Shown here in pieces: positions 24,964 through 32,437 of a stretch of 32,437 nucleotides of DNA; position 1 is the stretch's first letter; the number at the start of each line of letters is the position of its first letter. A program made the position numbers and the translations under genes. The DNA comes from Aestuariibaculum marinum (GTDB taxonomy: Bacteria > Bacteroidota > Bacteroidia > Flavobacteriales > Flavobacteriaceae). The stretch covers positions 1 to 32,437 of the forward strand of contig NZ_JACVXD010000006.1 in the NCBI RefSeq assembly GCF_014596975.1, given 5' to 3'. Below the pieces are notes generated by a model. That model did not search any database. It worked only from the letters and a program-made list of their open reading frames with translations, and was not told the origin of the DNA.

Positions 24964-25668
24964 TTAAAGCAGTAATATTTCTTCATTCACTTTTAAATCA
25001 AAGCGTTTTCTAAACAGGTAAACACCTAAATACATAAAAGGTGTATCGCAAAGTGCGACTAAAACTTTAAAAAGAAATCCAGACAGAATTAAACCTGGGA
25101 AATTTTCCCAAGGGATAATATTAAAAACACAAAGTAAGCCGACAACCGTAAAGGTGTCAACAAATTGTGAGATAAACGTTGAAAAGTTATTGCGTAACCA
25201 CAGGTGTTGACCTTTGGTTAGGCTTTTCCAGAAATGATAAATCTGTATGTCAATAAATTGAGCAAAAAGATAAGCCATCATACTGGCAAAAACCGCGAGC
25301 ACTGTATTCCCAAAAACCGTGGTGAACATCTTGTCGTCAACAGGAGACCAACTTGTGGCTGGTACAATACTCGATACGTAAACAATAAGCAATGAAAATG
25401 CCGAAGCAAATATGCCGGCAACAACGACTTGATTGGCTCTTTTTTTACCGTAGATTTCACTAATTAAATCGGTGATTAGAAAGGTAATTGGGTAAGGTAA
25501 AATACCTACCGAAATTTCAAAAAGTTTAGATCCGAAGATTTCAATGTCAAACGGGTACCAATAAAAAAACTTCTGAAATATTAAGTTTGAAACCACCAAA
25601 GAGGTTATAAACAAAGCTCCTAAAAGCATATAAATACGTTGGGCGGCGAGTTTATCTTTTAAAGTCAT
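24964..25668 (-). CDS. Queuosine-precursor transporter (VUT/YhhQ family)
   Basis: A 234-residue inner-membrane protein with about six hydrophobic segments. Family motifs are ISVGILPYPITFLITDLISEIYGKKRANQVV, quoted here as ILPYPITFLITDLISEIYGK (56-75), the conserved DLI-E-YGK pattern, and IDIQIYHFWK with LRNNFSTFISQFVDTF further on. Characterised relatives import 7-cyano-7-deazaguanine or 7-aminomethyl-7-deazaguanine for tRNA queuosine synthesis. No preQ1 riboswitch is recognisable in the short upstream region shared with the divergent folK-dNK gene. The precise substrate is inferred from the family. Confidence 0.9.
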   Translation of the reverse strand: MTLKDKLAAQRIYMLLGALFITSLVVSNLIFQKFFYWYPFDIEIFGSKLFEISVGILPYPITFLITDLISEIYGKKRANQVVVAGIFASAFSLLIVYVSSIVPATSWSPVDDKMFTTVFGNTVLAVFASMMAYLFAQFIDIQIYHFWKSLTKGQHLWLRNNFSTFISQFVDTFTVVGLLCVFNIIPWENFPGLILSGFLFKVLVALCDTPFMYLGVYLFRKRFDLKVNEEILLL

Positions 25669-25738
25669 GCAATTTGTGAATAAATAGGAATAGTAAATAT
25701 AAAGTAATAAAATTTGTTTTAGTTATTTTGCCGTACTT

Positions 25739-26869
25739 ATGGTACAACCCACAACATTTCATATAGCTTTAGGAAGTAATAAAGGTGATAAATTAAATCA
25801 CTTACAACAGGCGGTAAATTTAATTTATCAGCGTATTGGTGTGATTAAGAAGATATCTAAAGTTTATCAATCGCCAGCTTTTGGTTTTGAAAGCGACGAT
25901 TTTTATAATTGTTGTTTAGTGTTGCAAAGCGATTTAGAACCCCAACAGGTTTTAGATGCTTTGTTGGTTATTGAAATTGATTTGGGACGGGTAAGAACAA
26001 ATCCTAATGCTTACGAGGCACGAACTATAGATTTAGATATTATTCTGGCTGAAGATGACATTATTTCTACTGAAACTTTAGTTGTTCCTCATCCAGAAAT
26101 GCAAAAACGTAAATTTGTCTTGTTGCCGCTTAATGATATTGCAGCCAAGGTCGAGCATCCTGTTTTAAAAAAGGACATTAGTGTCTTGTTGAACGAATGC
26201 AATGATGAATCAGTTTTAGAGCCTATTGCAGAGGTGTTACATAACCCAAGTACAGATTTTGATTTTTCGAAGTACAATTACATTGCTATAGAAGGAAACA
26301 TTGGTGCCGGAAAAACGAGTTTAGCCACTAAAATTTCGAATGACTTTAATGCAAAATTGATTTTAGAACGCTTTGCTGATAATCCGTTTTTACCGCAATT
26401 TTATAAAGATGCCAGCCGTTATGCATTTCCTTTGGAAATGTCTTTTTTGGCCGATCGCTATCAACAAATTAGTGATGATTTATCACAGCTTGAGTTGTTT
26501 AAAGACTTTATTGTTAGCGATTACGATGTGTTTAAGTCGCTTATTTTCTCGAAAGTGACTTTGCAGGAAGATGAATTTAACCTGTATCGTAAATTGTTTT
26601 ATTTAATGTATAAAGAATTGCGAAAGCCCGATGTGTATGTGTATCTCTACCAGAATACCGAACGTTTGCAGCAAAACATTAAAAAACGAGGTCGTGATTA
26701 TGAACAGAATATTCCTGACGATTATCTTGAAAAAATAAACACCGGTTATCTGGAATTTTTAAAAACTCAAAGTGATTTTAATGTAAAAATCATTGATGTT
26801 TCCAATAAAGATTTTGTGAATCATCGTGAAGATTATTTGTGGGTGTTACACGAGATTTTTTCTAATTAA
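25739..26869 (+). CDS. folK: FolK-deoxynucleoside kinase fusion
   Basis: A 376-residue bifunctional protein. Residues 5-160 are 6-hydroxymethyl-7,8-dihydropterin pyrophosphokinase: IALGSNKGDK (9-18), the motif ARTIDLDIIL with the magnesium ligands D98 and D100, and PHPEMQKRKFVLLPL. Residues 178-376 are a deoxynucleoside kinase: P-loop GNIGAGKT (186-193), the ER pair at 210-211, DR at 239-240 and the arginine-rich lid KKRGRDYEQN (315-324). The first half serves folate synthesis and the second phosphorylates deoxynucleosides for salvage. The link between them is that folate is needed for thymidylate and purine synthesis. Its stop overlaps that of the convergent lipoprotein gene. Confidence 0.95.
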   Translation: MVQPTTFHIALGSNKGDKLNHLQQAVNLIYQRIGVIKKISKVYQSPAFGFESDDFYNCCLVLQSDLEPQQVLDALLVIEIDLGRVRTNPNAYEARTIDLDIILAEDDIISTETLVVPHPEMQKRKFVLLPLNDIAAKVEHPVLKKDISVLLNECNDESVLEPIAEVLHNPSTDFDFSKYNYIAIEGNIGAGKTSLATKISNDFNAKLILERFADNPFLPQFYKDASRYAFPLEMSFLADRYQQISDDLSQLELFKDFIVSDYDVFKSLIFSKVTLQEDEFNLYRKLFYLMYKELRKPDVYVYLYQNTERLQQNIKKRGRDYEQNIPDDYLEKINTGYLEFLKTQSDFNVKIIDVSNKDFVNHREDYLWVLHEIFSN

Positions 26870-27279
26870 CTTTTAGAAAGTGTCAATTTGTGAGACGTTA
26901 GAATTGTTTTGTTGTCAAGTTCTTCAGCGTTTAGAAAAACGGTAACATTATTAGTGTTGCTTTCGTCGAAATTAAGTTTAACGTCCGATTTCATTGTGAG
27001 ATTGAAATTACCCTTCTCTATTTGTTTAGGTTCATCTAATTTCCAAGTGCCTTGAATAATTTTTGTTGAAGAACCGTCATTAAAAGTAATTTCAGCAGTG
27101 AAATCATCTTTAAATATTACGTTTTTAATTTTATTTTCAGTTTCTGAATCTTCTGATAGTCTCCAGTTTCCAATTAATTCAGATACTGTTATTGTTGTGT
27201 CTTTAGTTTCTTTTTCAATTTTACAGTTTGAAAATAAAACGATAGCTAAAATAAGGGAGATTGATTTTAATAATTTCAT
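26866..27279 (-). CDS. Small lipocalin-like lipoprotein
   Basis: A 137-residue predicted lipoprotein. The frame is open from 27336, but a signal peptide with the lipobox-like end LFSNC starts at the ATG at 27279 (MKLLKSISLILAIVLFSNC). The only good promoter (27307-27337) lies downstream of the longer start. The mature part has SELIGNWRLSEDSETENKIK, FKDDFTAEITFND and GTWKLDEPK, a pattern of small lipocalin-like beta-barrels common in Flavobacteriaceae. The ligand is unknown. The stop codon overlaps the stop of the convergent folK fusion gene by 4 bp. Confidence 0.8.
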   Translation of the reverse strand: MKLLKSISLILAIVLFSNCKIEKETKDTTITVSELIGNWRLSEDSETENKIKNVIFKDDFTAEITFNDGSSTKIIQGTWKLDEPKQIEKGNFNLTMKSDVKLNFDESNTNNVTVFLNAEELDNKTILTSHKLTLSKS

Positions 27280-27306
27280 GATTGATGATGATTTTTGATT
27301 GAAAAT

Positions 27307-27337
27307 CAAACATACCATTTCATTGAGGAAAATCAAA
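27307..27337 (-). promoter_or_regulatory. Promoter of the small lipoprotein gene
   Basis: The minus strand reads TTTG (27334-27337), 19-nt spacer and TATGTTTG (27307-27314), a full consensus. Transcription would start near 27300, about 20 bases before the chosen start codon. A 7-bp inverted repeat (TTTGATT 27294-27300, AATCAAA 27304-27310) overlaps the start site. Confidence 0.75.
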
Positions 27338-27357
27338 ACCTATAGGTAAGAAAAATA

Positions 27358-28902
27358 TTATTTTAACAACTTCACGTTATTTAAAGTCGCTTCTTCATTC
27401 GGAAATTCTAATGCTGAAGCTTCAGTTTTAATTTCAACGTTTTCTAACGAAATATTGTCGCCGCCAAGAATATCAATTACATGATCTGGAGTTTTAATTT
27501 TTGCGTTAGAAATATTTATATTTTTTCCGTCGTTAATTATAATAAGTCCAGAACTTTTAGCGTCAACATTATCAATAGTTAAATTGGTTAACGGCGATTC
27601 AGGAATACCATAAACTTTTAAAAAATGTGTGCTGTTTTCTATAATCAGGTTGGTCATAGTAATATCCTTGTAAAACGGTGTTAGTTTATTAACAGGTCTG
27701 GCTGGTAAACGTTCAGCCAATTCACCAACATAGGCAGGTGTGCCTAACATATCCCATTTTATGGCTGTAGCTTCCAGGTTCATTCGAATACGGTCGTAAT
27801 ACAGATGTTCGCCACCACCGCCTCTTGGTCTTCGTGTTTTAAAGCGAATACCAACAACAGTGCCTTCAAAAACACAATCGTGAACATATAAATTTCTAAT
27901 CACGCCAGCAGTCTCGCTTCCGCAAGTAATACCACCGTGTCCTTTTTGTGCCAAGCAGTAACGTACTACTACGTTTTCGGTTGGTTTATTTACTTTCATA
28001 CCGTCTTCGCCACGACCAGATTTCATGGTGAAACAATCGTCTCCGGTATTTAATGTTGAGTATTCAATAAGTACGTTTTTAGACGATTCGATATCGATAC
28101 CATCACCACGCGGAATACCATAAGAATTTACATAAACACCTCGAATAATCACATTGTCGCAATAGGTTGGTACGATATTCCAAAAGGCTGTATTTTCTAA
28201 TGAAACGCCTTCAATATATACTTTTTTACAGTTGATAGGCGAAATGAATTTCGGAGGAAAAATCCAGTCTTCTTTTGAACCATCATGAATGCGTTCTTCA
28301 GCAGGTTTATTTAAATCTACTAAAGTTTCAATAGGCTTCATGTAAGAGCGCGCTTTGATTTCTCCGTCAAATGGTCCGATAAGCTTTCCGTTTCCGGTAA
28401 TAGCAATGTTTTCCTGATTGTTTGCGTAAATACAAGCAGCAAGCGACATCACTTCTAAACTTTCAACCCGCGTAAAAACGGCTGGTTGGTAGTCTTTAAC
28501 GTCGGTGCTAAAACGAAGTACGGCACCGTCTTCAAAATGAAGATTTACATTGCTCTTTAATGTAATGCGCCCGGTGTGCCATTCTCCTTCAGGAATAATT
28601 ACCGTTCCTCCACCTTGCGTACTTGTATTATTAATAGCGTCCTGGATAATTTCTGTAATTAAACCATTTGGGTCTTCAATGTTATCTTTTATATTGATGC
28701 TTCTATCAGGGAAACTCGGTTTTACAAATTTAGGCATTGCAAATGGAGCGGTTACCGGAGCAATAGTGTCTGGTAAAACGGAGTGACCAACCTGTTCTTT
28801 AGTCGGGATACTTTCCAGTTTGCTGTAATCTGGTCCTACTTGAATTTCAGATTTACAGCTTATAAATAAAGCTAAAGATAGTATGGTGATAAAAGATTTC
28901 AT
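27358..28902 (-). CDS. GH28-like polygalacturonase-family lipoprotein
   Basis: A 514-residue predicted lipoprotein (signal with lipobox LFISC, C16) with a right-handed beta-helix from about 75 onward. The four GH28 active-site regions are recognisable in order: RGDGIDIES with D270 near the NTD position, GDD (287-289), GHG (321-323) and RFK (353-355) for the usual RIK. This suggests hydrolysis of pectin-type or related acidic polysaccharides at the cell surface. No SusC/SusD pair, transporter or other carbohydrate enzyme is adjacent, so it is not in a visible polysaccharide utilisation locus. The substrate is uncertain, since many Bacteroidota GH28 enzymes act on rhamnogalacturonan or algal-type glycans. 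Confidence 0.9.
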   Translation of the reverse strand: MKSFITILSLALFISCKSEIQVGPDYSKLESIPTKEQVGHSVLPDTIAPVTAPFAMPKFVKPSFPDRSINIKDNIEDPNGLITEIIQDAINNTSTQGGGTVIIPEGEWHTGRITLKSNVNLHFEDGAVLRFSTDVKDYQPAVFTRVESLEVMSLAACIYANNQENIAITGNGKLIGPFDGEIKARSYMKPIETLVDLNKPAEERIHDGSKEDWIFPPKFISPINCKKVYIEGVSLENTAFWNIVPTYCDNVIIRGVYVNSYGIPRGDGIDIESSKNVLIEYSTLNTGDDCFTMKSGRGEDGMKVNKPTENVVVRYCLAQKGHGGITCGSETAGVIRNLYVHDCVFEGTVVGIRFKTRRPRGGGGEHLYYDRIRMNLEATAIKWDMLGTPAYVGELAERLPARPVNKLTPFYKDITMTNLIIENSTHFLKVYGIPESPLTNLTIDNVDAKSSGLIIINDGKNINISNAKIKTPDHVIDILGGDNISLENVEIKTEASALEFPNEEATLNNVKLLK

Positions 28903-28978
28903 TTTAGTTTTTATTGGTAATAATTAACGTAAAACTATAGATTTAAAAATTACAGTGCTGTTGGTTTTGTTCAGCGGT

Positions 28979-29518
28979 TTATTCTGTAATAGTGTTTAGT
29001 TTGCTAAACACATCCCAAACCACCACACCACAACTCACCGAAATATTTAAAGAGTGTTTTGTGCCATATTGCGGGATTTCAATAACCGTATCGCTTGCTG
29101 ATACCACTTTTTGTGCTACACCTTTTACTTCGTTACCAAAAACCAAGGCGTATTTTGTATTGGCTTCAGGAGTAAAATCGTTGAGCATGGTCGCGTTTTC
29201 AGCTTGTTCGATAGAACAAATCTTAACGTTTTCGTCTTTTAGTCGGTCAACTAAATCCATGGTGTTTTCAACGTATTCCCAGTCTACAGTATCGGTGCTT
29301 CCCAATGCGGTTTTATGAATGTCTTTATGTGGTGGGGTTGCCGTGATACCGCATAAATAAATCTTTTCAATTAAAAAGGCATCGCTGGTTCTAAAAACCG
29401 ACCCTATGTTATTTAAACTTCTAATGTTGTCTAATACAATAATAATGGGTGTTTTTTCAACCTGTTTAAAATCTTCAACGCTTAATCTATCTAACTCGCT
29501 ATTTTTTAATTTACGCAT
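28979..29518 (-). CDS. TrmH/SpoU-family RNA 2'-O-methyltransferase
   Basis: A 179-residue SPOUT enzyme using S-adenosylmethionine. Motif 1 is NIRSLNNIGSVFRTSDAF (31-48, catalytic-type R43), motif 2 FGNEVKGV (127-134) and motif 3 IPQYGTKHSLNISVSCGV (148-165), which together form the trefoil-knot cofactor site. It lacks the N-terminal RNA-binding extension of 23S rRNA methyltransferases such as RlmB, so tRNA is the more likely substrate. The modified position cannot be given. It is divergent from mutS. Confidence 0.93.
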   Translation of the reverse strand: MRKLKNSELDRLSVEDFKQVEKTPIIIVLDNIRSLNNIGSVFRTSDAFLIEKIYLCGITATPPHKDIHKTALGSTDTVDWEYVENTMDLVDRLKDENVKICSIEQAENATMLNDFTPEANTKYALVFGNEVKGVAQKVVSASDTVIEIPQYGTKHSLNISVSCGVVVWDVFSKLNTITE

Positions 29519-29588
29519 AGTGGTTTTAATGTCAATATTCTGTAGATAACTTATAGTGTTTCCATTTCAAAAACCACTAAAATTATGC

Positions 29589-29596
29589 TACTTTAG
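29589..29596 (+). promoter_or_regulatory. Possible -7 box for mutS
   Basis: TACTTTAG differs by one base from TAnnTTTG and lies 46 bp before the proposed TTG start. It supports that start over the upstream ATG at 29556, which would not be transcribed from this site. Confidence 0.35.
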
Positions 29597-29642
29597 CAAT
29601 CCTACAATTGATGCAAAAATAACATTAAAAAACTACTTACCC

Positions 29643-32255
29643 TTGGCTAAAAAAGCAAAAAAAGAAACCCCGTTAATGAAACAGTATAATAGCATTAAGG
29701 CTAAATACCCAGATGCTTTATTGTTATTTCGTGTGGGCGATTTTTATGAAACCTTTGGAGATGATGCCGTAAAAGCAGCCGGAATATTAGGGATTATATT
29801 AACAAAACGAGGTGCGGGAAGCGAAGGAGAAACCGCTTTAGCTGGATTTCCACACCATTCGTTAAATACCTATTTACCGAAATTGGTAAAGGCAGGACAG
29901 CGTGTGGCTATTTGCGATCAGTTGGAAGATCCGAAGCAAACCAAAACCATTGTAAAACGTGGGGTAACCGAATTGGTAACGCCAGGTGTAGCACTAAACG
30001 ATGAGGTTTTGGTATCGAAATCGAATAACTTTTTGTGTTCGGTATATTTCGATAAAAAGCAGATTGGAGTTTCGTTTTTAGACATTTCAACAGGGGAGTT
30101 TTTAACCTCACAGGGAAATGCCGAGTATGTAGATAAGTTGCTTCAAAATTTTAGTCCGAGTGAGGTGTTGGTGTCGAAGCAGAAGCGTATGTTGTTTAAT
30201 GAAACTTTCGGAAACGATTTTCATACCTTTTATTTAGAAGACTGGGTGTATCAAACCGATTACGCCTACGAAACTTTAACCAAACATTTCGATACTAAAA
30301 CTCTGAAAGGTTTTGGTGTTGAAGATTTATATGAAGGTATTATTGCTTCGGGTTCGATTTTGCATTATCTGGCCGAAACGCAGCATAACAAATTACAGCA
30401 TATTACATCCATTTCAAGAATTGCCGAAGACGATTATGTGTGGATGGATAAGTTTACCATCAGAAATTTAGAGCTTTACAATTCTACCAATAATAATGCG
30501 GTAACGCTTTTAAATATTATCGATAAAACCATTTCGCCAATGGGCGGACGTATGCTTAAACGTTGGTTGGCCTTACCTTTAAAAAATGTAGGTAAAATTA
30601 AACAGCGCCATGAGGTAGTCGATTATTTAACGAAGGAAACTTCGGTACATCAAAAAATACAGAATCAAATAAAGCACATTGGCGATTTAGAACGTTTAAT
30701 CTCTAAAACAGCTACCGGAAAAATTAATCCGCGAGAAGTTATTCAGCTTAAAAATTCGTTGGAAGCCATTGTGCCAATAAAATCTATAGCCGCTAACAGT
30801 TCAAATGAATCGTTAAAAATTATAGGAGATAATCTACAAAGTTGCGACGTGCTTCGTGAAAAAGTGAAAGAAATGCTTAACGAAGATGCACCAGTAAATG
30901 TGTTGAAGGGTAATACGATTGCAGCTGGTTATTCTACGGAGTTGGATGAATTGAGAAATTTATCTAAATCCGGGAAAGATTATTTAGATGCTATGCTGGA
31001 GCGTGAAAGCGAACGCACGGGAATTACGTCGCTAAAAATAGCATCTAATAATGTGTTTGGGTATTATATTGAAGTGCGCAATACGCATAAAGACAAAGTT
31101 CCCGAAGAATGGATTAGAAAGCAAACTTTAGTTAATGCCGAGCGCTATATTACTGAAGAATTAAAGGAATACGAAGCTAAAATTTTAGGGGCCGAAGATC
31201 GGATTCTGGCTATCGAACAGCAGTTGTTTGCCGAATTGGTGGGTTGGATGAATCAGTATATAAAACCTGTTCAGCAGAATGCCTTTTTAATTGGTCAGTT
31301 AGATTGTTTATGCGGGTTTGCACAGTTGGCAAAGGATAATAATTATGTATATCCAACCATTGAAGAATCATTCGATTTGGAAATTAAAGATGGTCGCCAT
31401 CCGGTTATTGAAAAGCAATTGCCTATTGGGGAGGCTTATATTGCGAATGATGTGTTCTTAGATCGAACTACGCAGCAAATTATTATGATTACCGGACCAA
31501 ACATGTCTGGTAAGTCGGCTATTTTACGTCAAACTGCGCTTATTGTATTGTTGGCGCAAATGGGCAGTTTTGTTCCGGCACAATCGGCAAGAATTGGTTT
31601 GGTTGATAAGATTTTCACCAGAGTAGGAGCGAGCGATAATATCTCGATGGGCGAATCGACGTTTATGGTAGAAATGAATGAAACAGCTTCTATTTTGAAT
31701 AATATTTCAGAACGAAGTCTGGTGTTATTGGATGAAATCGGGCGTGGTACCAGTACTTATGATGGTATTTCTATTGCCTGGGCTATTAGTGAATATTTAC
31801 ACGAACATCCGGCAAAACCAAAAACCTTGTTTGCAACGCATTATCATGAGTTAAATGAAATGACCGAAACTTTTAAGCGTATTAAAAACTTTAATGTGTC
31901 GGTTAAGGAGTTGAAAGATAATGTGCTATTTTTAAGAAAGCTTGTTGAAGGTGGAAGCGAGCATAGTTTTGGTATTCATGTGGCGAAAATGGCAGGTATG
32001 CCACAGCAAGTTTTGCGTCGCGCGAACCAGGTTTTGAAGAAATTGGAGAAGTCGCATTCCAGTGAAGAGCTTACCGAGAAGGTGAAATCGATGGAAAATG
32101 AGATGCAATTAAGCTTTTTTAATTTAGACGATCCGTTGCTGGAAAATATAAAAGAAGAAATACTAGAGACTGATATCGATACGCTTACACCTGTTGAGGC
32201 CTTGATGAAATTAAATGAAATTAAGCGCATGTTGGTTAAAAAGAAGCAGGCTTAA
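29643..32255 (+). CDS. mutS: DNA mismatch repair protein MutS
   Basis: An 870-residue mismatch-recognition ATPase if started at the TTG at 29643 (giving [20 protein letters not shown], the usual family N-terminus). The frame is also open from an ATG at 29556, but those 29 extra residues are not MutS-like. The mismatch-reading motif GDFYETFG has F34 and E36. The connector, lever and clamp domains follow. The ATPase has Walker A GPNMSGKS (618-625), Walker B LLDEIG with D697/E698 and the THYHELNE motif. The C-terminus ends with a helical dimerisation segment ([19 protein letters not shown]). Its 5' end faces the divergent trmH-family gene. Confidence 0.96.
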   Translation: MAKKAKKETPLMKQYNSIKAKYPDALLLFRVGDFYETFGDDAVKAAGILGIILTKRGAGSEGETALAGFPHHSLNTYLPKLVKAGQRVAICDQLEDPKQTKTIVKRGVTELVTPGVALNDEVLVSKSNNFLCSVYFDKKQIGVSFLDISTGEFLTSQGNAEYVDKLLQNFSPSEVLVSKQKRMLFNETFGNDFHTFYLEDWVYQTDYAYETLTKHFDTKTLKGFGVEDLYEGIIASGSILHYLAETQHNKLQHITSISRIAEDDYVWMDKFTIRNLELYNSTNNNAVTLLNIIDKTISPMGGRMLKRWLALPLKNVGKIKQRHEVVDYLTKETSVHQKIQNQIKHIGDLERLISKTATGKINPREVIQLKNSLEAIVPIKSIAANSSNESLKIIGDNLQSCDVLREKVKEMLNEDAPVNVLKGNTIAAGYSTELDELRNLSKSGKDYLDAMLERESERTGITSLKIASNNVFGYYIEVRNTHKDKVPEEWIRKQTLVNAERYITEELKEYEAKILGAEDRILAIEQQLFAELVGWMNQYIKPVQQNAFLIGQLDCLCGFAQLAKDNNYVYPTIEESFDLEIKDGRHPVIEKQLPIGEAYIANDVFLDRTTQQIIMITGPNMSGKSAILRQTALIVLLAQMGSFVPAQSARIGLVDKIFTRVGASDNISMGESTFMVEMNETASILNNISERSLVLLDEIGRGTSTYDGISIAWAISEYLHEHPAKPKTLFATHYHELNEMTETFKRIKNFNVSVKELKDNVLFLRKLVEGGSEHSFGIHVAKMAGMPQQVLRRANQVLKKLEKSHSSEELTEKVKSMENEMQLSFFNLDDPLLENIKEEILETDIDTLTPVEALMKLNEIKRMLVKKKQA

Positions 32256-32286
32256 AACTTTTTTTAATTTTTTTAGTAAAAAAAGC

Positions 32287-32316
32287 TTTGTACTTCTAAT
32301 AAATGTACTAAATTTG
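32287..32316 (+). promoter_or_regulatory. Promoter of the tRNA-Gly gene
   Basis: TTTG (32287-32290), 18-nt spacer and TAAATTTG (32309-32316) is a near-ideal Bacteroidota promoter. It would start transcription about 50 nt before the mature tRNA, leaving a 5' leader that contains a small hairpin (CTTGTT 32340-32345, AACAAG 32349-32354). Confidence 0.8.
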
Positions 32317-32374
32317 CAACCGCAATCACGAATTGCACGCTTGTTGAAAACAAGTGACGATCATAAAAATGACT

Positions 32375-32437
32375 GCGAAAGTAGCTCAGGGGTAGAGCAT
32401 CACCTTGCCAAGGTGAGGGTCGCGGGTTCAAATCCCG
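32375..32437 (+). tRNA. tRNA-Gly(GCC), 5' part (3' end outside window)
   Basis: The acceptor strand GCGAAAG (32375-32381), D stem GCTC/GAGC, anticodon stem TCACC/GGTGA (32400-32404, 32412-32416) and loop TTGCCAA carry anticodon GCC at 32407-32409. The T stem starts GCGGG-TTCAAAT and the sequence stops in CCCG. The 3' acceptor strand is outside the window. Further tRNAs may follow. Confidence 0.95.

Noticed and set aside
25669..25738. preQ1 riboswitch upstream of the queuosine-precursor transporter
   Set aside because: The 70-bp A/T-rich upstream region has no C-rich stem-loop or A-rich tail in the order expected for preQ1 aptamers.
32256..32285. T/A-rich hairpin after mutS as a terminator
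   Set aside because: The arms are runs of only T and A with almost no G-C pairs, so a stable terminator is not supported.
1..32437. CRISPR array, insertion sequence or genomic island
   Set aside because: No spaced direct repeats, transposase or integrase frames, or terminal inverted repeats were seen. Both edges are tRNA genes, but no attachment duplication could be identified.

Overview
The window looks like a chromosomal core region of a marine-type Flavobacteriaceae (Bacteroidota). The DNA is AT-rich and Shine-Dalgarno-like sequences are essentially absent. Several promoters fit the Bacteroidota pattern TTTG-N18/19-TAnnTTTG. Family markers include a PorP/SprF protein, a short primary sigma factor, DUF6089, DUF2797 and a FolK-deoxynucleoside kinase fusion. 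I see no mobile element, prophage, CRISPR array or obvious foreign island, so this is mostly housekeeping DNA. The interest lies in domain architectures and intergenic structures.

Layout: the left edge holds the 3' half of a tRNA-Lys(UUU) with a terminator. An NfuA-type Fe-S protein (minus) diverges from a porP/sprF-like gene and a gamma-carbonic anhydrase gene (plus). From 11.2 kb back to 2.9 kb on the minus strand runs an envelope-biogenesis cluster: CBS-ACT protein, NAD kinase, DUF6089 protein, isoprenyl transferase (UppS), BamA, two OmpH/Skp-like chaperones and glutamate racemase (MurI). It combines lipid-carrier synthesis, a peptidoglycan precursor, outer-membrane protein chaperones and the outer-membrane insertase. 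Divergent from it, on plus, are pdxJ and an alpha/beta hydrolase gene. These are followed by a secreted MORN-TonB_C fusion protein and a small YvlD-type membrane protein.

From 14.6 to 18.1 kb lies the proteostasis block tig-clpP-clpX, with a promoter embedded in an inverted repeat and a perfect 34-bp palindrome between tig and clpP. Next come a GH3-family acyl-adenylase (minus) and a DUF2797 zinc-ribbon protein (plus), then rpoD-rpsU (minus), a large AsmA-family protein and a queuosine-precursor transporter (minus). The folK-dNK fusion (plus) converges on a small lipoprotein gene with overlapping stop codons. A GH28-like lipoprotein and a TrmH-family methyltransferase (minus) follow, then mutS (plus, probably a TTG start). 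The right edge is the 5' part of a tRNA-Gly(GCC) behind a strong consensus promoter.

Several starts were moved downstream of the longest reading frame (ompH1, uppS, the CBS gene, pdxJ, the YvlD gene, tig, the small lipoprotein and mutS). The reasons are family N-termini, signal peptides or promoter position. No gene-free stretch exceeds 300 bases. The longest are 52-298 (a terminator at each end and nothing recognised between) and 5322-5581 (upstream of ompH1, one weak promoter-like match).
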